Of a stretch of 35,126 bases of DNA, positions 25,616 to 34,666 are shown in pieces. The notes beneath the pieces were generated by a model that worked only from the letters and a program-made list of their open reading frames with translations, made no database searches and was not told where the DNA came from. The DNA lies in contig JALUNK010000086.1 in NCBI GenBank assembly GCA_027055255.1, forward strand, positions 1 through 35,126. The letters are read 5' to 3'. This DNA comes from Ghiorsea sp. (lineage in GTDB: Bacteria; Pseudomonadota; Zetaproteobacteria; Mariprofundales; Mariprofundaceae). A program made the translations under genes and the position numbers. Within the stretch, counting starts at the first letter, position 1. Every line of letters starts with the position of its first letter.

Positions 25616-26893
25616 TTGATAACACCCCCTAATCTTTTACACAAAGAAGTGCCAGCTTTAGCCACAAAGCTGGCTTCCTTTTTTTTATTGGCTGGTTTAT
25701 TGCTTTTCCCGTATGCTATTGCAGGGAGCAATTTCTTTTTTGCTTTGCTTGTTATCACCGCGCTTTTATATCACCGCATTTTTAAACAAGGTTGGTTCAT
25801 ATGCTGGCATCATTACCGACATATCACAGTGGGTATACTGTTACTGATTGGCTTTAACTTTATCGGTTCACTATGGGGGCCATTGGATAGCTTGGCTATT
25901 CATAAAATGGGAAAACAAATCCTTTGGCTTTTTATTCCAATTATTATTGGCCTCACTTATTATAATACTTCGCTACGTAAACATGCTTTTATTGTTATTT
26001 CTTTATCTCTTTTTGGTCACCTCGTACTCACTACACTACAGTATAATGGAGTGATAGCCATTCAAGCACTAGGAAGCAGCGAACTGGATGCATCTGGATT
26101 TATTGGCCATTTATCCCTTGGTTTTATTTATGGCATTTGGGCAGGTGCGCTGATTGTAGCTGCCCAAGACTCACCAAAATTATGGAAATTTATTTGCTAT
26201 ACTTTAGCTATTTACGCACTTATTACCGTGTTTATGGCACATGGAAGAAGTGGTTACATTACAACTATAGCCTGTCTTTCTATCGTCTTATTTAAAGTAA
26301 CTTTTCCAAAACAATGGAAACAAAAGTTTATTGCCTTTAGCCTACTTATGCTTGCGATTACCTTTTTTACCCTAAGTTACCAGCCAGTCAAAGACAAAGT
26401 GGTTAAAACTATGGATGGTGTTTCTGCTTTAGCTGATGGAAATTGGGAACAAGCCGACATTCGCTTAAAAATATGGGCTGTTAGCTTAGAGGTTTGGAAA
26501 GAAAACCCTTATTTTGGTGTCGGTACTGCAGGTTATCCTGATGCTGCAAAAAAAGTATTACAAAGACCTGAAATGAACTATTTAAAACTACGAGCTGATG
26601 AAAAAGATGTTTTTTATGGTCATCCTCATCATGAATTCTTGTTTGCTTTATCTCGCTGGGGGCCTTTAGGTTTACTGGCTCTAATTTATCTCTGTTACCA
26701 ATGGGTTAAAACAGGCTGGAAGAAAGACTGGCAAGCAGACACCATGAACGCTTATTTGGTTACAGGAAGTGGTGTTAGTGTCATTTTGCACGGTCTAACA
26801 GAGCCCAGCTTAAACACACATTTCTCAACTCTGTTCGCCATTGTCGTTTTAGGGTTTGGGTTAAGCATCTCTCATAAAAACAAACAATCATGA
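25616..26893 (+). CDS. O-antigen ligase (WaaL-like, Wzy_C)
   Basis: Multi-TM; FMAHGRSGYITTIACLSIVL, NPYFGVGTAGYPDAA, YGHPHHEFLFALSRWGPLGLLALI. Start is TTG in the track and is uncertain. Confidence 0.87.
   Translation: MITPPNLLHKEVPALATKLASFFLLAGLLLFPYAIAGSNFFFALLVITALLYHRIFKQGWFICWHHYRHITVGILLLIGFNFIGSLWGPLDSLAIHKMGKQILWLFIPIIIGLTYYNTSLRKHAFIVISLSLFGHLVLTTLQYNGVIAIQALGSSELDASGFIGHLSLGFIYGIWAGALIVAAQDSPKLWKFICYTLAIYALITVFMAHGRSGYITTIACLSIVLFKVTFPKQWKQKFIAFSLLMLAITFFTLSYQPVKDKVVKTMDGVSALADGNWEQADIRLKIWAVSLEVWKENPYFGVGTAGYPDAAKKVLQRPEMNYLKLRADEKDVFYGHPHHEFLFALSRWGPLGLLALIYLCYQWVKTGWKKDWQADTMNAYLVTGSGVSVILHGLTEPSLNTHFSTLFAIVVLGFGLSISHKNKQS
25651..25687 (+). terminator. Rho-independent terminator for the OmpA-lipoprotein unit
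   Basis: GCCAGCTTT-AGCCAC-AAAGCTGGC (perfect 9-bp stem) followed by TTCCTTTTTTTTA; lies inside the predicted 5' end of the downstream ligase ORF. Confidence 0.8.
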
Positions 26894-27858
26894 ATATACT
26901 CATCGTACGCAATGATAGAATTGGCGACTTTATCACCGCATTACCAGCATGTTATATCCTCAAACAAACCTTTCCTCAAGCTCAAATTACGGTGTTTATT
27001 CACCCCATGAACCAAAGCATTGCCAAAGCTTGCTCCTTTATCGACCATATCATTATAGATAATGAAGAAAGTGTTTTTCAACTGAGCAAGGTATTAAAAC
27101 AAAGTCATTTTGATATATCGTTCACGCTATTTTCCAATACCCGAGTCGCTATTGCGCAAATGCTTGCAGGTATTGCCAAGCGCTATGCACCAGCCACTAA
27201 GATTGCACAAATATTTTATAACCAACGCATTAAACAACGTAGGTCTCAGGTGAAAATGCCTGAGTTTGCATACAACATCCAACTGATTCAAGCCGCATTC
27301 CCCAATATCAATACATCTTACCCCAAACCTTTGCTTACTTTTGATCAAAAAGAAACTAAGGCTATGTATCAAAACTTTTGTGATGAGCATGGTATTCACA
27401 AACCCGTTGTGGCCTTTCATATTGGCTTTGGTGGTTCATCAGATGCCAACTGGAATGTAGAAGAATATATTGAGCTGGCACAAAGCATAGAAGATGCTGA
27501 GATTGATATCGTATTTACTTTTGGCCCTGGCGATGAAGCTTTCTTGGCTAAATTTAAAGCCAAACGAGGTAATTTGAAAGCGCATATCTACTCATCCAAG
27601 GGTAGCGTGGCGCAATTCACACAGCTTATTTCAAACTTCAAACTCTTTGTGAGCACATCTACGGGAACGTTCCACTTAGCTTCCGCCGTAGGCACACCCA
27701 CCATGACTTTTTTTGCTGATACTTTGTTTGCCTCTGCCAAACGCTGGAAAGGTATTGGCGATGAGAAACTTCAGCATCATTATATGATTCCCTTAGAAAA
27801 TGAAGCTAAGCAACAATTATTCAACCAAGTGAAACATGATTTACAGGCACTTAGTTAA
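26890..27858 (+). CDS. Glycosyltransferase family 9 (heptosyltransferase-like)
   Basis: MNILIVRNDRIGDFITALPACYILKQTFPQAQITVFIH; SVAQFTQLISNFKLFVSTSTGTFHLASAVGTPTMTFF. Confidence 0.92.
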   Translation: MNILIVRNDRIGDFITALPACYILKQTFPQAQITVFIHPMNQSIAKACSFIDHIIIDNEESVFQLSKVLKQSHFDISFTLFSNTRVAIAQMLAGIAKRYAPATKIAQIFYNQRIKQRRSQVKMPEFAYNIQLIQAAFPNINTSYPKPLLTFDQKETKAMYQNFCDEHGIHKPVVAFHIGFGGSSDANWNVEEYIELAQSIEDAEIDIVFTFGPGDEAFLAKFKAKRGNLKAHIYSSKGSVAQFTQLISNFKLFVSTSTGTFHLASAVGTPTMTFFADTLFASAKRWKGIGDEKLQHHYMIPLENEAKQQLFNQVKHDLQALS

Positions 27859-28600
27859 GTGGGTTGTTTTTCTCGTGCAACTTTAGATATTTAACAGTTG
27901 TTCCCAAAGCATGAAAGAAAGACACAACAAAACCTTCAAAGCCATAGAATATACCTTTGCGGAAAAAGTAGCTTTTAACAAAGGCAAATAACCCTCGTAG
28001 TACTCCAGCCAACACAGAAACTCTTTTCTTACCCTTCATATCTTGCGCATATATTTCAGAATAACTTTGAATTTTAACTAAGAAGTCACCTACAGAGTCA
28101 AATGAATAATGTTTAATGGGCTGTTTAAGCTTAATGACTTGCATGCCTTCTGACTGAATCGTTTCATGCACTTTGGCATTGGAAAAGTCAGTGTTCCCAC
28201 GGTTGTATAAACGTACAATATATTCAGGGTACCAGCCGCAACATTTGATGTGTTTCCCTCGGTAATAGTTATCCCTGCGCACCTGATAAACGGTTTCTTC
28301 TTCTAGGCTCATATTAGTCAACTCTTCGACCAAAGCTTCCGTCATCACCTCATCCGCATCCAAGGAAAACACCCAGTCATGACTTGAAAGACTTGTTGCA
28401 TGTTTTTTAGTTTCACCAAAACCAAAAAAGTCACCCTCGAACACTTTGACATTGTTAAAACCTTTCGCAATCTCCAATGTTTTATCTGTTGAGCCGTTAT
28501 CATAGATAATCACTTCGGAAAAGCTCACTAAAGAAGATAAACATTGCTCTAGTTTGCGCTCTGCATTCTTGGTAATCATCACCACCGAAATATCAGTCAT
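27851..28600 (-). CDS. Glycosyltransferase family 2 (WaaE/KdtX-like)
   Basis: ISVVMITKNAERKLEQCLSSLVSFSEVIIYDNGSTDKTLEIAKGF..., HDWVFSLDADEVMTEAL. Confidence 0.92.
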   Translation of the reverse strand: MTDISVVMITKNAERKLEQCLSSLVSFSEVIIYDNGSTDKTLEIAKGFNNVKVFEGDFFGFGETKKHATSLSSHDWVFSLDADEVMTEALVEELTNMSLEEETVYQVRRDNYYRGKHIKCCGWYPEYIVRLYNRGNTDFSNAKVHETIQSEGMQVIKLKQPIKHYSFDSVGDFLVKIQSYSEIYAQDMKGKKRVSVLAGVLRGLFAFVKSYFFRKGIFYGFEGFVVSFFHALGTTVKYLKLHEKNNPLN

Positions 28601-29699
28601 TTGCCACCTCCTTAAGTGTTTTCACTAGCGATTGTAAATGTTTATCTGCGGAGAACTTTTCTTCAACTTTAAGCTTTGCAGCATCTGCGTAAACTTCAGC
28701 TTGTTTAGGGTTTAAATAAAGGTATTCAAGCGCTTTAAATAAGCTCTGACTATCACACGATTCAAATAGTAGACCTGTTCTTTTGTCATCAATAATTTCG
28801 GGCACTCCACCCCTATTGCTCCCCACCACAACCGTGCCAACACTCATCGCTTCAATCAATACCAAACCAAACGTTTCTTCTATCGTGGGTAAAACCAACA
28901 CATCACATGCCTGCATCAAACGCCTAGGTTCATCAACAAACCCTAGAAATAACATATCATTTTGTAAGTCTAAATCAGCAACTTTTATTTTTAAATCATC
29001 TAAATAACGCTCTTCCATGGGATGCCCCACGACCAACACCTTAAAAGGTAAACCTTTCGCTTTCGCTATTTTCAGTGCTTCCAATAAAAAGTCATGCCCT
29101 TTCTCATAAGCAATGCGCCCCACCAAAGCGATTAAAAAACACTGGTCATTAGGGTCATAAATGCTTCGTGTTTGCTGTATATCCTGTTCATTAAAAATTG
29201 TTACTGCATCTATGCCCAAATAATTCACTACAATTTCTGGTCTAACATCAGCAGGGATAAAACGATTTAAATCATCAGCCATCGTTTGGGAGATAGCCAT
29301 GATAACATCAGTATTTTTATATAAAAACCTGTGTAACAAACCGTCTTTCCTTGATGGAAACTTCATATGCCTTGTTATCACTAATTTAGGTTTACGCTTA
29401 GATAAGCCTTTTGCCAATACTGCTAGTGTTAAGTCTTTATTCCAATGTAAGTGAATAATATCAATATCATATTCATCAATGATTCGAGCAAGTTTTCGCG
29501 CTGCAAACAAGGGTAAATAATGAACTTTTTTTAATAACGTCAGGCTTTTGGTTTGAATCAAGGCGCTAAGCTTTGAATCTGGTGAAATCACAGACAATAC
29601 ATCTACCCTATTCTGTAATTCATTACATATTTTAGCAAAATAAAGTTCAAGCCCTCCCTTATTGGGAGACAAACATAATTCTAAGACTTTAACACTCAT
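28593..29699 (-). CDS. Glycosyltransferase family 4
   Basis: LELCLSPNKGGLELYFAKI, IALVGRIAYEKGHDFLLEAL, VLPTIEETFGLVLIEAMSVGTVVVGSNRGGVPEII. Start moved to MSVKVL (ATGA overlap). Confidence 0.93.
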   Translation of the reverse strand: MSVKVLELCLSPNKGGLELYFAKICNELQNRVDVLSVISPDSKLSALIQTKSLTLLKKVHYLPLFAARKLARIIDEYDIDIIHLHWNKDLTLAVLAKGLSKRKPKLVITRHMKFPSRKDGLLHRFLYKNTDVIMAISQTMADDLNRFIPADVRPEIVVNYLGIDAVTIFNEQDIQQTRSIYDPNDQCFLIALVGRIAYEKGHDFLLEALKIAKAKGLPFKVLVVGHPMEERYLDDLKIKVADLDLQNDMLFLGFVDEPRRLMQACDVLVLPTIEETFGLVLIEAMSVGTVVVGSNRGGVPEIIDDKRTGLLFESCDSQSLFKALEYLYLNPKQAEVYADAAKLKVEEKFSADKHLQSLVKTLKEVAND

Positions 29700-31627
29700 G
29701 GTTGCTGAACAGTCTGCTTCATCAAAGTATTGTGCTGCCAAGCATGAAGTAAAACTTGTACTTGCGCCTCTAGACGCTTTTCAGCCCGTGTAACGAGTGA
29801 TGCATCACCCTCACTATACACTAATCTATCTAGGCTTCGCACGACCAATGCTCCATTATCCTCAATACGTCCAGTCATAGCATCCCGTCCAAACATAACA
29901 CTTCGATGATTTCTAGGTTCAACAATTGAACTGCCAAGGCTTGCATATTTCACTTTTTTCCAGCCTGCCAAGTCGATAAGCGTCGGAATCAAATCAATTT
30001 GACTGCTTAGCGTATCATCAATACCTGGTTTAAGGTTGGGTGCGATCACGAGCATAGGAATGCGATATTGTTCCCGCATATTAGGGTGAGACATATTACC
30101 ACTGGCATGGTCAGCCAGTAAAATAAAAATGGTGTTATCTGCATAATTGGATGCTTCCACCTGCTTAAAGAATTCACCCAAGGCCCAGTCTGTATAATAT
30201 ATAGTGTTTAAAAAGCGCTCAGCATTCGAGCTACCGTCAAATTTCTTAAACCTAGGTTCAGGCAATGCCCAAGGCGAATGTGTACTCACAGAAAACATTA
30301 CGCTCAAAAATGGCTGCTCTGTTTTCTGATATAACTGTTGGCCTGCCATAAATAAATCATAGTCCCAACCACCCCACTGCGATTTGGGAGGATTTGGATG
30401 TAGCTGCTTTAAGTCTTCCGAACCATAGTAGGTATCAAAACCCGCAAGAGGTGAGATTTTGTCCATATAAAAGGAATGACGATACGAACCACTTAGGAAT
30501 GATGTTTGATAACCCTGTAGTTTTGCAATCTTCCCTAACCAACCCATACCATTAATTTCAATACCTTCACCAATACCACCAGCACCAGGAACTCTTGGAA
30601 CACCAGCAATTACAGCCGCAATACCATCAATTGAGCGTTGCCCATTGGCATAAAAGTTCGTGTACAAACGACCTTTCTTCACCAAAGCATTGTAGTTGGG
30701 CGTCACACCATAAGCTTTTTTACCTGCAAGCTCCCTTGTAATATCAATAAAATCAGGGTCCCAACTTTCCAACAATAAAATCACCACGTTCAACTTATCT
30801 TGTGCTGGATATATACTACTTCGCTCACGCATCAAAGGATAAGTAGAGTCTGGATACACCTCTGACGGTGATTGGTAAATCTTTTGTACTATTACTTCAG
30901 CTTCGGGCTCAGGCATAAAGTTTGGTACGCGCATATGGGATTGATGCAAGCTATGTAGTGTAGCAAACACACCGTTCAAGGTAAGGTGACCCTGAGCCAT
31001 AGAACCTTCATTGTAGGCAAATACAGATTGAATAGGTTTACTTTCAATGCCGCCACGCATGGTTAGCAAAATCAATACAAACATGATAACAAAAAAGGGA
31101 ATTCTCTTCCAACCTAGTTTCAAGTGCATAATTGCATTGTTGGGCATCATCCAACGTTTCCAAAGTTTGGCAGCAAAGCCCATCACGACAAACAAGACTG
31201 TAAAATAAGCCCAATATGCCGACACCAACATGTCAAACATAGCTTCCTTAGATGTATTTAATGCTGCTGCAAGTTCATGTCCAGTATGCCTATGTACCAT
31301 ACCAAAATACAATAAGTCACCAATAGCTATCAAAGCAAATGCAAACAACAACACGAAGGTATACCAGCTTAATAAATGCAAATACCAACGCGAAACAAAC
31401 CATTTCAAAGGTAAATATGACAATAAGAAGGGAATTCCCAAAAAGACCATGGTAATGGAACTGTCCATAAACCATGCACCTTTAAGCATAGCATATATCA
31501 CTTCTAGAATACTTAAATCAGAAAACTCATCAGGATACATCCATAAAAATGCAAGGCGAACCATAAAAAACAACAGCAGAAAGACTGCGAATAAACGCAC
31601 AAAAAACCATGTTACCCGTTGATTCAT
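29696..31627 (-). CDS. LTA synthase-like sulfatase-fold membrane protein (phosphoglycerol/phosphoethanolamine transferase type)
   Basis: N-terminal TMs; LNVVILLLESWDPDFID, YANGQRSIDGIAAVIAG, FLSVMFSVSTHSPW, FILLADHASGNMSHPN, DLIPTLIDLAG. Start from ATGA overlap. Confidence 0.9.
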   Translation of the reverse strand: MNQRVTWFFVRLFAVFLLLFFMVRLAFLWMYPDEFSDLSILEVIYAMLKGAWFMDSSITMVFLGIPFLLSYLPLKWFVSRWYLHLLSWYTFVLLFAFALIAIGDLLYFGMVHRHTGHELAAALNTSKEAMFDMLVSAYWAYFTVLFVVMGFAAKLWKRWMMPNNAIMHLKLGWKRIPFFVIMFVLILLTMRGGIESKPIQSVFAYNEGSMAQGHLTLNGVFATLHSLHQSHMRVPNFMPEPEAEVIVQKIYQSPSEVYPDSTYPLMRERSSIYPAQDKLNVVILLLESWDPDFIDITRELAGKKAYGVTPNYNALVKKGRLYTNFYANGQRSIDGIAAVIAGVPRVPGAGGIGEGIEINGMGWLGKIAKLQGYQTSFLSGSYRHSFYMDKISPLAGFDTYYGSEDLKQLHPNPPKSQWGGWDYDLFMAGQQLYQKTEQPFLSVMFSVSTHSPWALPEPRFKKFDGSSNAERFLNTIYYTDWALGEFFKQVEASNYADNTIFILLADHASGNMSHPNMREQYRIPMLVIAPNLKPGIDDTLSSQIDLIPTLIDLAGWKKVKYASLGSSIVEPRNHRSVMFGRDAMTGRIEDNGALVVRSLDRLVYSEGDASLVTRAEKRLEAQVQVLLHAWQHNTLMKQTVQQP

Positions 31628-32184
31628 ATACAACGCCTGCAACGCACCAGCTTGCCAACAAAGAAAAAGAACACAAATGGGTCAAGCAAATAATCCCACA
31701 TATTATTCGAGTCCAATACATGCAATGACCACGCAAGTACGACACATAATACAATGATTGCAGTTGCATAATATGCATAAACAAACGCCAGCAAGCTTAA
31801 GCCAAGTAGCGTGCCAAGCATATAAGGGTTGGCATAACCCCAAGCATAAGGATCAACCTGCCCCATTCCCAAAGCCAGTGGATAAAACAGTAACCCCAGC
31901 AACACAACACCCCATTGCAAAAATTTACTTTCTCGTGATTTTATCCATTTTTTATCCCAAACCATCTGAATAATGGCTAATATTAACAACGCTGTAGACA
32001 ATATACTTAAATCACCCGTTAAACCTCTTAACCACCACACAGGTCCATAAGTAAACGGATAAATAATTAATGGTGTAATCACAAACAATGTTGCCACTTT
32101 GACCTTGAGGCTTGCATCGGGGCGCACGCGCCTTAACCAAGCCAATCGCAACCAGTAAAAGAAAATGGTTAGCCCCAGCGTCAT
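31624..32184 (-). CDS. Uncharacterised multi-pass membrane protein
   Basis: Several hydrophobic segments; ATGA overlap with both neighbours supports a real gene starting at MTLGL (32184). No family recognised. Confidence 0.75.
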   Translation of the reverse strand: MTLGLTIFFYWLRLAWLRRVRPDASLKVKVATLFVITPLIIYPFTYGPVWWLRGLTGDLSILSTALLILAIIQMVWDKKWIKSRESKFLQWGVVLLGLLFYPLALGMGQVDPYAWGYANPYMLGTLLGLSLLAFVYAYYATAIIVLCVVLAWSLHVLDSNNMWDYLLDPFVFFFFVGKLVRCRRCI

Positions 32185-33338
32185 TGTACACCCGCTTTTT
32201 GCATCACTTGCTTCAACCAAGCTTGATTAAACTGAATATGTTTGATGTTTTTCCGTTTATAGGTGTAAAGCAGATGCCAAATACCATCTTTACTCTGTGT
32301 TATTGCAGGGTATGAAAAAGTATCACCATCTTGACCTTGCTCAAATTGATAAATCACTTGCCACGGCTGCTCAAGATGATGTGACACTGCCAAGGTTAAA
32401 TCCTGACGGTTATTGGGGTTATGGTTACCTATCCAAACCCATAAACTTTCATCTACTTTGGCAACGATTTGTGCTGAATTGGGGTTTGGCAATTCCGTCA
32501 GCGTAAAATCTTGCCAAGTTTGCCCTTCATCAAAGCTTTTGAGGCGAATAACTTTCCAATCTTGAGTATGTGAACCAGAACGCATAAAGGCATATGCCTC
32601 TCCTGCTCCACCTTGCACCAATGAGGGTTGAATACCCCCTCCATGCTCAAACATACGCACTTTTTCTAGTATTTCTCCAGTAGCTGATAAACGAAGAAGC
32701 TCTGGAAACTGTGCCACAAATTCATGGTAAACAGGTACAATCACACTCCCATCCTCAAGCATGTATGGGGTATTGCGAACCAAAGTACTTACATTGATAA
32801 AGGGTGATGTGACCAACCGTTTTGGTTTATCCCAAGTTTGAGCCAAGTCATCTGAAAACATGACATTCAAACTACTTCCAGCCCACCCTCCATACGAGAC
32901 TGTGACAAAGAACAACCATATCCGTTGGTTTTTATCCACAAGCACCAATGGGTTACCAATTTTACTAATATACCGACCTAAATCGTCACCCAACTGCGGG
33001 ACACCAAGTATGCCTTTAGGTATTGACCACTGTTGCTGCACTGAATCAAAAAAGCTTTGCATAATTTGCACATCTTTTGCGCCTTCACTTGCGCCAGCAA
33101 ACCAAAAAGAAACCAACTGACCAGAAGGTAAAACTGTGGCACTTACACTATGTGAAGAAGGTTTGTTTCCATTAGGAATCAAATGTTCTTGATAAATAAT
33201 TTGGCTTGTTGAAGCTTGAATATCAGACCAAACTATCGGCTGCCAAGCAGGTTTTAAGCTTACCTGCTGCCAAGCTAAAAAAGCAGCTAGTACCCAAGCA
33301 ACAAAAAAGAGAAGTTTGCCCACATTAGCTATGGTCAA
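32181..33338 (-). CDS. Membrane-anchored sialidase-like (BNR/Asp-box) protein
   Basis: N-terminal TM, Asp-box SFDEGQTW (SxDxGxTW) and degenerate SDDLAQTW; predicted neuraminidase pattern. Confidence 0.8.
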   Translation of the reverse strand: MTIANVGKLLFFVAWVLAAFLAWQQVSLKPAWQPIVWSDIQASTSQIIYQEHLIPNGNKPSSHSVSATVLPSGQLVSFWFAGASEGAKDVQIMQSFFDSVQQQWSIPKGILGVPQLGDDLGRYISKIGNPLVLVDKNQRIWLFFVTVSYGGWAGSSLNVMFSDDLAQTWDKPKRLVTSPFINVSTLVRNTPYMLEDGSVIVPVYHEFVAQFPELLRLSATGEILEKVRMFEHGGGIQPSLVQGGAGEAYAFMRSGSHTQDWKVIRLKSFDEGQTWQDFTLTELPNPNSAQIVAKVDESLWVWIGNHNPNNRQDLTLAVSHHLEQPWQVIYQFEQGQDGDTFSYPAITQSKDGIWHLLYTYKRKNIKHIQFNQAWLKQVMQKAGVQ

Positions 33339-33347
33339 AGTAGCGTA

Positions 33348-33923
33348 TTACCCGTGTTTAAAATAATAAATTGTATAAAAAATAGACAACCCAACCAGCG
33401 TCCCAAACCAATGTTTAGGCTCTTTATGTCCAAGCATTAGGCTGAATGAGTAAGCTTTTCTAGCCCTGTCTTTCCAAGGTGTTAGTCGAGGGATAAACAA
33501 AGGCACAAACTCCGACCACTTAGCATAAGCATCACCAAACAAGTCGACCATGCGCTCAGCCTCAATACTAATCACAACCATATAAATCCAAATAAAAATG
33601 ACTGATGCGATCAACGCAGGTACAAGATGGTTCCCCATCACACAAAAGCCAATAAACATGGTTGTATTAAATACATACAGAGGATTCCGAGTGAATGCAT
33701 AAGGGCCTGTTGTCGCAAGCTCTGCATCTTTATCAATGTACCCCAATGACCACGTGCGCCCCATTTCACCCAATATAACAATAATTGAACCCAAACATAA
33801 AGACTCCAAAGTGGGCTGAGCAAAGAGAATCACAATCAATGCTGCGACACCCGTTAGGCGCGGCCTATGATGGTAAAAGAAGTCTTGGTAAGGGGTTAAA
33901 GGTTTGTTCTTATTTTCGGTCAT
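33348..33923 (-). CDS. Isoprenylcysteine carboxyl methyltransferase / phospholipid methyltransferase-like membrane protein
   Basis: ELATTGPYAFTRNPLYVFNTTMFIGF, EAERMVDLFGDAYAKWSEFVPLFIPRL, matching ICMT/PEMT-like proteins. Confidence 0.85.
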   Translation of the reverse strand: MTENKNKPLTPYQDFFYHHRPRLTGVAALIVILFAQPTLESLCLGSIIVILGEMGRTWSLGYIDKDAELATTGPYAFTRNPLYVFNTTMFIGFCVMGNHLVPALIASVIFIWIYMVVISIEAERMVDLFGDAYAKWSEFVPLFIPRLTPWKDRARKAYSFSLMLGHKEPKHWFGTLVGLSIFYTIYYFKHG

Positions 33924-34666
33924 GGTTTTGAATACTCCGTTAATTTCACAACAATACGGCCAATTTTCAATTTTGCAGTAATTTTTAATGGGATACGCCG
34001 CTCATCATTGGTCAGCCATATTTTAATCACACCCACACTGGTAAATACACCTTCAGTTTTAAGTTCAGGTTGAATCACAAGGCACTCAACACGTTTACCC
34101 TTCAACCCTCGAATTTTTTCTTTTTTCAAAAGCTTCACAGCCACATCATATTTCTTTTCAGAATCAAATATAGGGATAGAGATGGGATGATCTTTCGTTG
34201 GTGGATTTAGGCGCGTTAAATAAAAGGCATCAATCACATTGAGGTAACCACTAGGCACATCAAAGACCTTGTTTTTACCATTTTTGGTGTACGAAACCTT
34301 GTTTTCTTTGTATAAAAACTCAGCGCGTTTAACCGCTCTATATTTGCGCTCCAATTGGTCAGTTGTAAAAAGCGTACTTTGCATTTTACCATCAATACAA
34401 ATGCCTTCAGAAACAATGGTATCTCTTACCCGTTTAAATAAATCAAGAAAACCATTGGTGCGTGCAAAGTTATGTACTTTATAACCATTTGCACCTTTTT
34501 TCGTAATCTTAATTTCAGCTGTACCAGCATTTACAAATTCCCAACCAACATCGTATTTGTAATGCTCTCCCACAAAAGGAAAACAATCTTCTGTTACGGC
34601 GAAAGCCTGGGTTGTCCAAAGCAGACCCACCACACCAAACAGTTTCAATATATTAACCATGTTCAT
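33920..34666 (-). CDS. DUF3108 exported protein
   Basis: Signal peptide VNILKLFGVVGLLWTTQAFA, then GEHYKYDVGWEFVNAGTAEIKI...VWLTNDERRIPLKITAKLKIGRIVVKL-like pattern. Start 34660 or 34666 rather than track 34702. Confidence 0.8.
   Translation of the reverse strand: MNMVNILKLFGVVGLLWTTQAFAVTEDCFPFVGEHYKYDVGWEFVNAGTAEIKITKKGANGYKVHNFARTNGFLDLFKRVRDTIVSEGICIDGKMQSTLFTTDQLERKYRAVKRAEFLYKENKVSYTKNGKNKVFDVPSGYLNVIDAFYLTRLNPPTKDHPISIPIFDSEKKYDVAVKLLKKEKIRGLKGKRVECLVIQPELKTEGVFTSVGVIKIWLTNDERRIPLKITAKLKIGRIVVKLTEYSKP

Noticed and set aside
25378-25758. 126-aa - strand ORF
   Set aside because: Antisense to the OmpA lipoprotein and ligase start; no recognisable features.
31230-31622. 130-aa + strand ORF
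   Set aside because: Antisense to the LTA-synthase-like gene; composition and lack of motifs suggest chance.
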